Source of the DNA: Thiothrix lacustris DSM 21227
GTDB lineage: Bacteria > Pseudomonadota > Gammaproteobacteria > Thiotrichales > Thiotrichaceae
Length of the DNA stretch: 64,000 bases
Reading direction: 5' to 3'
NCBI RefSeq assembly: GCF_000621325.1
Contig: NZ_JHYQ01000016.1
Span: 46,407-110,406 of the forward strand
In this document: one piece after another, positions 1 through 8,888 of the stretch
Layout of the letters: each line of letters starts with the position of its first letter
Position numbering within the stretch: position 1 is the first letter of the stretch
Made by a program: the position numbers and the translations under genes
The notes under the pieces: generated by a model
What the model was told of the DNA's origin: nothing
Databases searched by the model: none
Seen by the model: the letters and a program-made list of their open reading frames with translations, nothing else

Positions 1-27
1 ATGTTAAACCTTGAGTCTGTTGCATGA
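1..27 (+). CDS. C-terminal tail of an upstream gene (partial)
   Basis: Frame 1 reads eight sense codons and then TGA at 25-27. That stop overlaps the ATG of the next gene at 24 in an ATGA junction. The overlap is the usual sign of a translationally coupled operon, so this is probably the end of another polysaccharide gene lying to the left. Too little is visible to assign a function. Confidence 0.4.
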   Translation: MLNLESVA

Positions 28-1142
28 GTGCCACCACTATCCTGTCCGCCTATTACCGGCATAAGCAAGGCGGCTTTACCACCCGCCTTTACCGCGCTTA
101 CCGCGCCCTCGATGCAGCCGGTTATCGGGTCATTTACGTCGCCACCGAAAAGCTGCCGGTTGAGGGTGAACACATCCAGCCGGTCATTTTACCGATGCGC
201 TCCAAGCCCTCCTCGCCGTGGTATTGGCCGGAATTTTACCTGCGAGCCATGCGCGAATTACGCCGCCTGACCCGTGAACATCAGGTGCAACAGCATGTGA
301 TGTTCTCGTTTTTCTACGCCACCCTGTCGATTTTAGCCAGTTGGGGGCTGGGGGTGAAAACCCTGACCTTCGTGCGCGGCGATGATATTTTCGATGCGGC
401 TAAAAAGCGTTTTGCCCGCCCGCGCATCTGGGCACACAGCCTGCTGGAAAAACTGGGGATGCGCTATTCGCATCAGGTGATTACCACCAGCGACACCATG
501 AAAGCCAGCATTAACCAGCGCTCCGGCGGTCAGGAGAAAACCGCCAGTCTGCCCAACAATATTGTGACCCAGCCGCTCGACATTCACCTGCCGAATATCC
601 GCGCTGACACGGTGCGCATCGCCACGGTATCAGTGCTGAACCCGCGTAAAAACCTGATGCTGGTGTTACGGGCGCTCAGCCAATTACCCCCCGACCAACG
701 CTGGGAATACTTACTGATTGGCAGCGACAACAGCGGCAAACACTATCTGGAAGAACTACAAGCTTTTACCGCTGAAGCCGGGCTAAGCGACCGAGTACAT
801 TTCCTCGGCTGGCGCGATGATGTCGCCACCCTCCTGCAAAGCTGCCACCTGCTGGTGCTACCCACCTTGCACGAAGGCTCCCCGAATGCCCTGCTGGAAG
901 CGATGGGTTACGGCCTGCCTTGCCTTGCCAGCCATATCCCGGAAATCCGCGAAATCTTGCCTGACCGCGAACTGCTGTTCGACCCGCACCACCCAGCGGA
1001 ACTGACCCACAAACTGGAACGTTTCCTCCAGCTACCGGGCTATGCCGGGGTAATCAAGGCGAAAACGGCACAATGCAAGGCACGTTACACCTTCGATTGG
1101 GATCAGCGCATGGTGGCCCTGGTCGACGCAGCCAATGGCTAA
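24..1142 (+). CDS. Glycosyltransferase family 4 (group 1)
   Basis: 372 aa, expected to be a cytoplasmic or membrane-associated retaining sugar transferase acting on a lipid-linked polysaccharide intermediate. It has the GT-B layout: an N-terminal acceptor half, then a nucleotide-sugar half from about residue 195 containing 'VSVLNPRKN' and the GT4 E-x7-E motif (E284 and E292, within 'HEGSPNALLEAMGYG'). The ATG at 24 overlaps the preceding stop (ATGA), and the 3' end overlaps the flippase gene by 8 bp, so all three reading frames look coupled. The family is clear. The sugar and acceptor cannot be read from the sequence. Confidence 0.85.
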   Translation: MSATTILSAYYRHKQGGFTTRLYRAYRALDAAGYRVIYVATEKLPVEGEHIQPVILPMRSKPSSPWYWPEFYLRAMRELRRLTREHQVQQHVMFSFFYATLSILASWGLGVKTLTFVRGDDIFDAAKKRFARPRIWAHSLLEKLGMRYSHQVITTSDTMKASINQRSGGQEKTASLPNNIVTQPLDIHLPNIRADTVRIATVSVLNPRKNLMLVLRALSQLPPDQRWEYLLIGSDNSGKHYLEELQAFTAEAGLSDRVHFLGWRDDVATLLQSCHLLVLPTLHEGSPNALLEAMGYGLPCLASHIPEIREILPDRELLFDPHHPAELTHKLERFLQLPGYAGVIKAKTAQCKARYTFDWDQRMVALVDAANG

Positions 1143-2643
1143 AGCAATCACCAAGGGGTATGCCAGTTCCACCGTGATCCGCTTGCTGGCGATTGGCCTC
1201 AATGCGGTGGGGGCACTGCTGCTGTTGCCATTTGTGCTCAAGGCGCTGGGGGCAAACGATTTTGGTATCTGGGCGATGGCAACCTCCATCACCGGCTACC
1301 TATTGCTGCTGGATTTTGGCATTGCACTGGCCTGCACCCGTTACCTGTCGGTGAATGCTGAAGATCAGGCGGGCTGGCGACGCACGTTCAGCAGTTCATT
1401 CGCGCTATCACTAGGCTTGGCAGCCCTGTTGTTACTGGTAGCCGGGCTGGTACAAGTGGGCGTTTACAGCGGGCTATTGCCTGCATCCTACCAGCCCATG
1501 CCGAATGTCATCAGCCTGTTGCTGGTGGAAGTCGCGCTATCCATCCCCTTGCGCCTCTACCAAAGCATTTTGCGGGCGGAAATGCGTTATGTGGAAATCG
1601 GCCTGTTTGAAATTGTGCGCATCGTACTGCGCTTGCTCGGTATCCCACTGATCTTGTGGGCAGGTGGCGGGCTAATGAGTATTTTGGTGTATGCCTCCGC
1701 CGTCAATGTGCTGTTTTTTGCACTCATGCTGATCAATGTTTACCGGCGTGACCGCACCCTTTACATCGACTGGCAAACGGTGGACTGGGTGCATGTACGC
1801 GAACTGTTTAACTTCAGCAAATACGCCGCTGTCACGCAGGTGGCAGAATTCTTCAAATACCGCACCGATAATGTGTTGGTGGGAATACTGTTAGGGGTCA
1901 GCGCGGTTGCCCCTTATGCCATTATGGTGGTGGTCGTCGATATGCTCACCCAAATCCTGATGCGTTTCCAGAGTTACTGGGACACCCTCATCATGCGCCA
2001 TGCTGGGGAACATCGCCTCGCCAGTGCCCTCGATACCACCCTGAAATCACTGCAAATCGGCGTGTCATTAGCCTTGCTGGCCACCTTTGATACTTGGTTG
2101 CTGGGAACGCATTTCCTGAGCCTGTGGGTCGGTGAAACCTACGCCCATCTGGCGCTACCGCTAACCCTGTTTACCCTGATTCTGCCCGGTCTGGCAGTGC
2201 AGTTGGCGACCTCACCTTACTTCAATGCACTGGGAAAACAACGCAGTAATGCGGTGCTGGCCTTGCTGGAAATCCTGATCAAACTGGTCTTGCTATTACC
2301 GCTCACCAAGCTGTTTGCGGCGGATGGCGTCATCTACGCCAGTGTATTAGCAGCATTTGGTGCTGCCGTGCTGCGCTTACGCGTCATGGCAGGTATCGTG
2401 CAGTGCTCCCCGCTGCACCTGACACGCATGGTAATTTGCAAATTAATGCCCGTGCTGGTGTTACTAGGCGTTCTGTGGAGCCTCACTCTGTTGCTGGAAT
2501 TGGCAGGTATGCCAGCACTGTTCACAGCAGCACTGATTTTAGCATTGCAGCTCATCTATTTATTATTTTCTATCAAAAAACCTACTTATACGCATCATCC
2601 AGCACTTCACGCCATTTGTCCAAGCCCGCGTAGCACTAGCTGA
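1135..2643 (+). CDS. Wzx-type polysaccharide flippase
   Basis: 502 aa of almost continuous hydrophobic helices (about 12-14 predicted), beginning with the loop 'GYASSTVIRLLAIGLNAVG' typical of the MOP/Wzx oligosaccharide exporter superfamily. It would move a lipid-linked repeat unit across the inner membrane. The gene starts inside the last codons of the upstream glycosyltransferase and is followed 50 bp later by the co-polymerase/kinase fusion, which fits a Wzx/Wzy-type assembly locus. Its last 20 or so codons are AT-richer and polar, so the exact C-terminus may be a local extension. Lipid II flippase homologues are also possible, but the neighbours favour polysaccharide. Confidence 0.8.
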   Translation: MAKAITKGYASSTVIRLLAIGLNAVGALLLLPFVLKALGANDFGIWAMATSITGYLLLLDFGIALACTRYLSVNAEDQAGWRRTFSSSFALSLGLAALLLLVAGLVQVGVYSGLLPASYQPMPNVISLLLVEVALSIPLRLYQSILRAEMRYVEIGLFEIVRIVLRLLGIPLILWAGGGLMSILVYASAVNVLFFALMLINVYRRDRTLYIDWQTVDWVHVRELFNFSKYAAVTQVAEFFKYRTDNVLVGILLGVSAVAPYAIMVVVVDMLTQILMRFQSYWDTLIMRHAGEHRLASALDTTLKSLQIGVSLALLATFDTWLLGTHFLSLWVGETYAHLALPLTLFTLILPGLAVQLATSPYFNALGKQRSNAVLALLEILIKLVLLLPLTKLFAADGVIYASVLAAFGAAVLRLRVMAGIVQCSPLHLTRMVICKLMPVLVLLGVLWSLTLLLELAGMPALFTAALILALQLIYLLFSIKKPTYTHHPALHAICPSPRSTS

Positions 2644-2693
2644 CAGCATTCCCTATTGTCAAGGCTACCGAAATCATCAGAAACGAGCATACC

Positions 2694-5600
2694 TTGAAAA
2701 TCGCATTCATTGCCATCAAAGGGATTGACCGCATCGGCGGTGTCGAAACCTACACGGTAGAGCTGGGTAAAAGGCTGGTTGACGCAGGGCATCAGGTCAT
2801 TGTGTACACGGCGAAAACCCCGGAACACCCTGCCCCATTCTATTATGAGGGGATGCGGGTTATTCCGTTATCCACCATTCACCATAAATATTTTGAAAAA
2901 ATGGTGCTGGTTATCCATGCTAGCCTGCACCAGTTCTCGGTAAAGGGTATTGACGTGGTGCACTACCATGCCGTCGGCCCCAGCCTGTTTTCGTTCCTGC
3001 CGCGTCTAATCGGGCGTTACACCGTTTTCCAGAGCCACGGGCATGAATGGGAACGCAGTTCATGGAATAGTTTCGCACAGCTATTTTTTCACCTATCGGA
3101 AAAACTCACCTTCTGGTTTGCCAATGATGCTACGGCCGTTTCCCGCACGCTTCAGCACTATTACCAGCAAAAATATCACAAGAACGTTACCTATATTCCG
3201 ACCGGCATCACACCGCGCTTACACCCTGCCGTACTCAATAAGATTGCCCGTTATGGTGTCACACGTGGTAGCTACATCCTCTATGTTGGGCGCTTATCGC
3301 TGGAAAAACGGGTACATGACCTGATTCAAGCATACCAACAATTGGAACAGCCAAGCGTCAAATTGGTCATCGTCGGTAGCGCCCGCGCCCAAGACTCTTA
3401 CGCTGATAAATTGAATGCACTGGCCGACGGCAATCCCAATATTCTGTTCACCGGTGCGGTATATGGCGAAGAATTAGCAGAATGGTACGACAACGCGTAT
3501 GTGTATGTACTGCCCTCGCAGATGGAAGGCTTGCCCATCACCCTGCTAGAGGCCATGAGCCTAGGGCGTTGCTGCATTGCCAGTGACATTGATGCCAATA
3601 CCGAAGCATTAGACGGCAAAGGCATCCTCTTCCCGACAGGCGATACCGCCGCATTACGCGACCGCTTGCAAGATGCGCTCGATGACCCGGCACGGGTGCA
3701 ACAGATCGGCGCAACCTTGTACCAGCACGTACTTAACCATTACACCTGGACACTGGTCACTGACCAATTCATCCAGTTTTACCAAAAAGCACTTCCCGCA
3801 GCAGTTAACAAAGGCACTGTCACTATTATGAAAGGCAACGGCACATCCATCCCCCATTACCCTGCCAACACCCCTGAACCCACACGTAATGCCCCACACA
3901 TCGTATTAGCAGACCCAGCGCCGGGACGTGATTACACTGCGTATGCGACACCGCCTAAAATCCCGCTGTCACATTACTGGAGCACTCTGCGCCAAAATAC
4001 TGGCCCCATCCTGCTGACAACCGCCCTGATCAGCGCTCTAATGCTCGGCTTGGCATGGCTGACCAACCCAACCTACACCGCCAAAAGCAGCGTCAAGATC
4101 GAAACCACCTCGCCCAAATTGTTGGAATACGATGTGGATACGGCTCGCCCACCGTCTTATATTGACGAAAATATGTTCTACAACACCCAGTACAAAATGC
4201 TGCGTAGCCGCGATCTGGCTACCGAAGTCATCGACAAACTGGGCATCCGTGACACCCTGCTGGAAGAACGCGGCTTTAAAGAGCCTGCTTACTGGTTGAT
4301 TGCCCCCTTGAAAGCCATCGTGGCAGACGCACGCAAACTCTTGCCCGGTAACGAAGCAGCGGCATGGGATTCCCCCGAAGTAACGGCTGAAGAAATCTTT
4401 CTAGAACACCTGACCATCAACCCAGTCAGAAATTCACGCATCATTGACATCCATTTCACCTCAACCAACCCGATCATGGCACGGGATGTCGTGCAAGGCA
4501 TGACCGATACCTTCGTGGAATTGCAACAACGCGGCAAGCAAGCAGCAGCGGAGCAAGCCACCCAATTCCTCGATAAGCAAATCAATGAGGCACGCGACAA
4601 ACTGCAAACCAGTGAAGCCGCCCTGATCCGTTACGCCCGCAATAAAAACATCGTCGACACCAACTCAGACGAACCTATCATTGCCAAAAATCTGGAAGAA
4701 CTCAGCAAAGCTCACATAGCAGCCAAGGAAAAACGCATCCAAACCCAAAGTTTGTACAACAGCAAAGGTAAAGTCGCTGGCTCCTTGAATGTGGACGATA
4801 GCCCACTGATTCAGGAACACAAAAAGGAACTGGGTAAACTACAAAGCACCTATTTAGCGAACCTTGAGCTATTTAAACCCAATTACCCAGCCATGCTATC
4901 CCTGCAAGAGCAAATTAACAGCCGTGAAGCCCTGATTGCCAAGGAAAGTACCCATATCCGTTCAGACACTGCCATCAACCTCAAGGCCTCCTATGAAGCT
5001 GCTGTCGCAGAAGAACGCAAGCTGGATGACGAAATCAAGCTACTGGAAAAAGAATTACTGCAATTCCGCGATGACAGCATCGGCTATGCCAACCTCAAGC
5101 GCGATGTGGAAACCGGGCGCAGCCTGTACGACGGTTTGTTACAACGCGTTAAAGAAATCAATGTCGTGGAAACAGCCCAGACGGGCAGCATTTCAGTGGT
5201 CGACAAAGCCATTTTACCCTCACGCAAAGATGGCCCCAGCTACGCCAAATACCTGTTACTGGGCTTGCTATCCGGCCTGTTCCTCAGCGCTTTGGCCGTC
5301 ATGCTGCGCGAAACCCTGCAACCCAAAATACGCCTAACCGAAGACTTGCAGGAAATCGGCGGCAAATACCAAGTGCTGCACTCCCTTCCTTACAGCAAAG
5401 CACTCCTGAACCGCAGTCAGGCCGAATTGCTCAAGCAGCAACCCGACCAAACCTGGGTAGATGCACTGCGTTACCTGAAAACCTCGCTGGTACTCGCCAA
5501 CAACGGGCGCTTCCCGCAAATCCTGCATATTACCAGCCCCCTGCCGGGTGAAGGCAAAAGCACCACCGCCGTCAATCTGGCGCTGATGCTAGCCAACACC

Positions 5601-6095
5601 GGCAACAAGGTCTTACTGATTGATGCGGATTTGCGTAAACCTACCATCCATAAGCACCTAGAACTCGATAACAGCTACGGCCTGACCCATTACCTGACCG
5701 GCACTGCCCGCGAAAGCCCGCTGACACGGGTCAAAGGTTCACGCCTACTGTTTGTCATTTGTGCAGGCCCTGCCGTACCCGATCCAGTAGAAGCGCTGTC
5801 AGGAGCACACATGCAAACCTTGCTGGACAAATCGCGGGAAGTGTTTGACTACGTGATTGTGGATGCCCCACCGATCCTCGGTATGGCCGACTCCCTGCTA
5901 CTCGCCAACCGTTCAGACGGAACCCTGCTGATTGTAGCCAACAACCGCTCCAGCAAACAGGACGTGCGCACCGCCATTGACTGTCTGGAAAAGAGCCATG
6001 GTAAAATACTGGGACTGGTGCAAAACATGGTTCCCAACAAAGCTAACAGCACCAGCAACTACTCTGACGGGCGCAGCATGATCGTTCACGCCTAA
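2694..6095 (+). CDS. Fusion: GT4 glycosyltransferase + Wzz-type co-polymerase + BY-kinase
   Basis: 1133 aa, roughly the sum of a 375 aa glycosyltransferase and a 750 aa GumC/ExoP-type protein. Residues 1-375 are a GT4 enzyme (N-terminal GGVETYTVELG, later 'EGLPITLLEAMSLG'). Residue 379 is an in-frame Met (ATG at 3828). From about 425 a Wzz domain begins, with TM1 near 437-457, a long periplasmic coiled-coil region and TM2 near 850-872. The cytoplasmic end is a bacterial tyrosine kinase: Walker A 'PLPGEGKST' near 948-956, Walker A' 'LLIDADLRKP', Walker B 'DYVIVDAPPI'. The C-terminal tail has one tyrosine instead of the usual cluster. The start is TTG at 2694, matching a typical GT4 N-terminus. 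The separate domains are certain; whether one polypeptide is made is inferred from the open frame. Confidence 0.85.
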   Translation: MKIAFIAIKGIDRIGGVETYTVELGKRLVDAGHQVIVYTAKTPEHPAPFYYEGMRVIPLSTIHHKYFEKMVLVIHASLHQFSVKGIDVVHYHAVGPSLFSFLPRLIGRYTVFQSHGHEWERSSWNSFAQLFFHLSEKLTFWFANDATAVSRTLQHYYQQKYHKNVTYIPTGITPRLHPAVLNKIARYGVTRGSYILYVGRLSLEKRVHDLIQAYQQLEQPSVKLVIVGSARAQDSYADKLNALADGNPNILFTGAVYGEELAEWYDNAYVYVLPSQMEGLPITLLEAMSLGRCCIASDIDANTEALDGKGILFPTGDTAALRDRLQDALDDPARVQQIGATLYQHVLNHYTWTLVTDQFIQFYQKALPAAVNKGTVTIMKGNGTSIPHYPANTPEPTRNAPHIVLADPAPGRDYTAYATPPKIPLSHYWSTLRQNTGPILLTTALISALMLGLAWLTNPTYTAKSSVKIETTSPKLLEYDVDTARPPSYIDENMFYNTQYKMLRSRDLATEVIDKLGIRDTLLEERGFKEPAYWLIAPLKAIVADARKLLPGNEAAAWDSPEVTAEEIFLEHLTINPVRNSRIIDIHFTSTNPIMARDVVQGMTDTFVELQQRGKQAAAEQATQFLDKQINEARDKLQTSEAALIRYARNKNIVDTNSDEPIIAKNLEELSKAHIAAKEKRIQTQSLYNSKGKVAGSLNVDDSPLIQEHKKELGKLQSTYLANLELFKPNYPAMLSLQEQINSREALIAKESTHIRSDTAINLKASYEAAVAEERKLDDEIKLLEKELLQFRDDSIGYANLKRDVETGRSLYDGLLQRVKEINVVETAQTGSISVVDKAILPSRKDGPSYAKYLLLGLLSGLFLSALAVMLRETLQPKIRLTEDLQEIGGKYQVLHSLPYSKALLNRSQAELLKQQPDQTWVDALRYLKTSLVLANNGRFPQILHITSPLPGEGKSTTAVNLALMLANTGNKVLLIDADLRKPTIHKHLELDNSYGLTHYLTGTARESPLTRVKGSRLLFVICAGPAVPDPVEALSGAHMQTLLDKSREVFDYVIVDAPPILGMADSLLLANRSDGTLLIVANNRSSKQDVRTAIDCLEKSHGKILGLVQNMVPNKANSTSNYSDGRSMIVHA

Positions 6096-6102
6096 CCCCT
6101 AT

Positions 6103-7356
6103 TTACCGCGCAGGCACTGCTGTCCCGGTGGCAGCGGTGTGTTGCCGGTACAGCTCATACAGCATCACCGCAATCACCATATCCATGAACAGGTCGTTAC
6201 TCAGAATCCCCGCATTATGAAAAAGGGAGTTCACAAAAGCGCCCAGTATAAACACCGCCCGATACCAACTACCCGCGATCAACCGATACACGTAGTAGAC
6301 CAGCAAAAACACCCCGGCAAACCCGAAGGTATGCACCAGATTGAGAATGGAATTGTGTACCGGCACGATATAGTGCGCTTTCTCGCTGGGATCATAATTG
6401 AACAGGTTCTGATCATTCACGAAATATTGCACCGCGTACTCAACCGTATCGAAATTAAAACCATAGCCAAACGGCTGGCGCAAAAACAGCTCTGTGCCGT
6501 ATTTATACAAGGTACTACGCCCGGCTGCCGAAGCATCATCCAGACTGATCATCCGGGAATCGATCCCCGCCTTGTCCGCCAGCAACACAAAGGCAAGCCC
6601 ACCCAACAACACCAACAAACCCGTCGCCGGAATCACCCGCGCCGGAAATAGAAACAGGTAAATCAACGCAGGCATCAGCAAAGCCGCCCCCATTGCCGAA
6701 CGGGTTTCCGACGCAAAAATCCCCCCCGCCAGAATCAGCCCCACCACCACAGCCACCATCTGGAAGCGCGGGTTATAACGGTTCTGAAGCACCAGATACA
6801 GGTTAAGCATTAACGCCCCCAGCAGCATATAAGTTTGTGGAATCGCATACAAACTCAAACCGGGCGGACGCAACAAGGCTTCGGTAATCTGCGACTGGAT
6901 TTCATCGCTGAGCTCCTTGTTCTGAATACCCGCCAAAGCACCTTGCAATTTCCACGCAAACTGCACATCCAACGCCTGCATAATCCCCACCAGCGCCGAA
7001 GGCAACGCAATCCCCACCACCAAATACCCCAGCGTGCGGAAACCGAATTGCTCCACCACAAAAAAGCTCACCAAAATCATCAGGTAAGATTGCAACAACT
7101 TCAGCTCGCCATTGGCAATATTACCGGGGGTAACGTTATTCGCGAGTGACACCACCAAGCCCAGCATCGCCAGCAACAGATAGACCTTGCTGGCCAACCC
7201 TATCCGAAACAGCGTCGTATAATCACGCATCACCACCAGCCCACCCGCCAACAGGATCAGGAACGACCTAACCGGCAAGCCCGCCACATACACATTGTTC
7301 AGGTAGGCCAAAAAAATGAAATGTAGGGCAAACACCCCCAAAATAACAGTACGCAT
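6103..7356 (-). CDS. O-antigen ligase / Wzy-like polymerase membrane protein
   Basis: 417 aa polytopic membrane protein with about 10-11 hydrophobic helices and one larger polar loop near residues 265-315 that contains 'RSTLYKYGTELFLRQPFGYGFN'-like sequence, as in the Wzy_C/WaaL family. The upstream helix ends 'FASETRSAMGAALLMP', a hallmark arrangement of O-antigen ligases and polymerases. It is convergent with the kinase fusion (7 bp between stops) and codirectional with the secreted protein at 7360, only 3 bp away. In this locus it could polymerise repeat units, supplying the Wzy step missing from the plus-strand genes. Ligase and polymerase roles cannot be separated by sequence alone. Confidence 0.7.
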   Translation of the reverse strand: MRTVILGVFALHFIFLAYLNNVYVAGLPVRSFLILLAGGLVVMRDYTTLFRIGLASKVYLLLAMLGLVVSLANNVTPGNIANGELKLLQSYLMILVSFFVVEQFGFRTLGYLVVGIALPSALVGIMQALDVQFAWKLQGALAGIQNKELSDEIQSQITEALLRPPGLSLYAIPQTYMLLGALMLNLYLVLQNRYNPRFQMVAVVVGLILAGGIFASETRSAMGAALLMPALIYLFLFPARVIPATGLLVLLGGLAFVLLADKAGIDSRMISLDDASAAGRSTLYKYGTELFLRQPFGYGFNFDTVEYAVQYFVNDQNLFNYDPSEKAHYIVPVHNSILNLVHTFGFAGVFLLVYYVYRLIAGSWYRAVFILGAFVNSLFHNAGILSNDLFMDMVIAVMLYELYRQHTAATGTAVPAR

Positions 7357-7359
7357 CGC

Positions 7360-8673
7360 TTATGGCTCTTGTTCGAGGTCAATCAGGTTAAGGTAGGCCG
7401 TGCCCGGTTCGGGTTCCGGGTCGTAGCTGGCATGGGCATGGTAATCCGACACGAAAAACACATAACGCCCGGAAGGGGAGCTAGCAGCACGGGCTTCGCG
7501 CTTGTAGGTGGTCACTTCACCGTCGCGGGTAACACCCCAGCGGCGGGCAGTTTGCTTGCTATCGGCGTGGCGAGGGCCGCGCCCTTGCCGGGAATTGCCG
7601 ACATGACGAGCAGGCGTTTTGCCATCGAGAGAAACCTGATACAAGCTGCCATCCTGATGGCGTGACATCAACACCCAGCCCGGCTTGCCCGCGATACGCG
7701 CCACATGCCCGGAAGCACTGGCACGAGCATCCGGTTCCGCTTCTTCTTGGGTGTCAGGCCAAATGCGCTGGCTGTGGGCATCGGCCAGTTTCACCTTGAA
7801 CAAACCACGCCAGTTGCCGTAGACCAGCCAAGGAATGCCTTCACGGTCGAGGGCAATGTCGCTGTGTTTCACATCATCCAGCAATACCCGTGGGCTGGCT
7901 GTCGCGGTTTCAGCAAACGGAACCACCAGCATGGCTTCTTGCGGCGCGTGTTGTGCAAACAGCACGTATTCGCCGGTAGGGTCAACACTTGCCCAATCAA
8001 AGCTATCATCCCCCACACTCGCGGCGACCTTGCGCCACGGCAAAGCGCGTTTATCTGCTACTTCATAGGGCTGGATATACATCCCGGAACCGTCCTGTGC
8101 CGCGCCTGCCAGCACCAGACGTTTGCCATCGTCAGAAAAATTCCCCTCACCCATCCCAAAGGTAATCCACGCAAAGTCCGGGAAATGCGCCCATTCCTGC
8201 ACACGGGTTTTATAGGTGCTGAAGTCAATGCTGGCACGCATCAGACGATTGCCATCGGTAAACCAGTACACATTGTCGGCCTGCCTATCCCACAACAATT
8301 GGCGTTGCTGAAGGTCGGCTTCCTTTTCGGCGGTCGGCACCCAGCCAACCAAACGCTTGTCGGACAAGCGCCACAAAGCGGCATAAGGGTGGTTTTGTCC
8401 CGCCGACCCCAAAGCATGGGTTTCGGTGCGGTTCGCGGGGGAAGTACGGCTGTAAAAGTGCTGGGCGTGTAACAGGGTAATATTGTCTTCGCCATCAGGA
8501 TGAGGGCATTGTTGCTGCATTTCCGCAGCACTGCCACCCAGCCGCCACACGTTGAAATCGGTATCAGGGTCTAGCGTAAAACCCGCCAAGGGAGGCGCAG
8601 CCGCATTCCCGGCAGAACACAGGAGCAGATTAACAAGCAGAAGGAACACAGACAGGCCGGAAAGCTTTATCAT
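7360..8673 (-). CDS. Exported beta-propeller-like protein, function unknown
   Basis: 437 aa with a clear signal peptide (KLSG followed by a leucine-rich core and cleavage near 'SAGNAAA'). The mature part contains repeated short blades of the TolB/PD40 type, for example 'SDDGKRLVLAG', 'DPTGEYVLFAQ' and 'SPSGRYVFFVSD', so a periplasmic or secreted beta-propeller is likely. It ends 3 bp before the ligase-like gene, so the two are probably one minus-strand unit. I do not recognise a specific family. A role with the nearby polysaccharide genes is only suggested by position. The 215 bp upstream, shared with the divergent gene at 8889, must hold both promoters, but no strong match stands out. Confidence 0.65.
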   Translation of the reverse strand: MIKLSGLSVFLLLVNLLLCSAGNAAAPPLAGFTLDPDTDFNVWRLGGSAAEMQQQCPHPDGEDNITLLHAQHFYSRTSPANRTETHALGSAGQNHPYAALWRLSDKRLVGWVPTAEKEADLQQRQLLWDRQADNVYWFTDGNRLMRASIDFSTYKTRVQEWAHFPDFAWITFGMGEGNFSDDGKRLVLAGAAQDGSGMYIQPYEVADKRALPWRKVAASVGDDSFDWASVDPTGEYVLFAQHAPQEAMLVVPFAETATASPRVLLDDVKHSDIALDREGIPWLVYGNWRGLFKVKLADAHSQRIWPDTQEEAEPDARASASGHVARIAGKPGWVLMSRHQDGSLYQVSLDGKTPARHVGNSRQGRGPRHADSKQTARRWGVTRDGEVTTYKREARAASSPSGRYVFFVSDYHAHASYDPEPEPGTAYLNLIDLEQEP

Positions 8674-8888
8674 CGGATGGTTTTTCTTAAATTTTTCTCA
8701 TCTGTATAACTCACCCCCCTAGTATTCGCTATTTTTTTTCGACCAAGTACCAACACTTTACGACAGTCGGATGGTCAAATTCATTAAAATAAAGTGGCAA
8801 AAAAGCTTATGCCCACCTAACTTTACAAGAGAATGTTGGTCTATCTGATGGAACGATGGGCAAAAATAACTCTCAGGGGAATTTCACC

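Noticed and set aside
7705..8472. 255-codon open frame antisense to the exported propeller protein
   Set aside because: Opposite strand of a supported gene with a signal peptide; no ribosome site.
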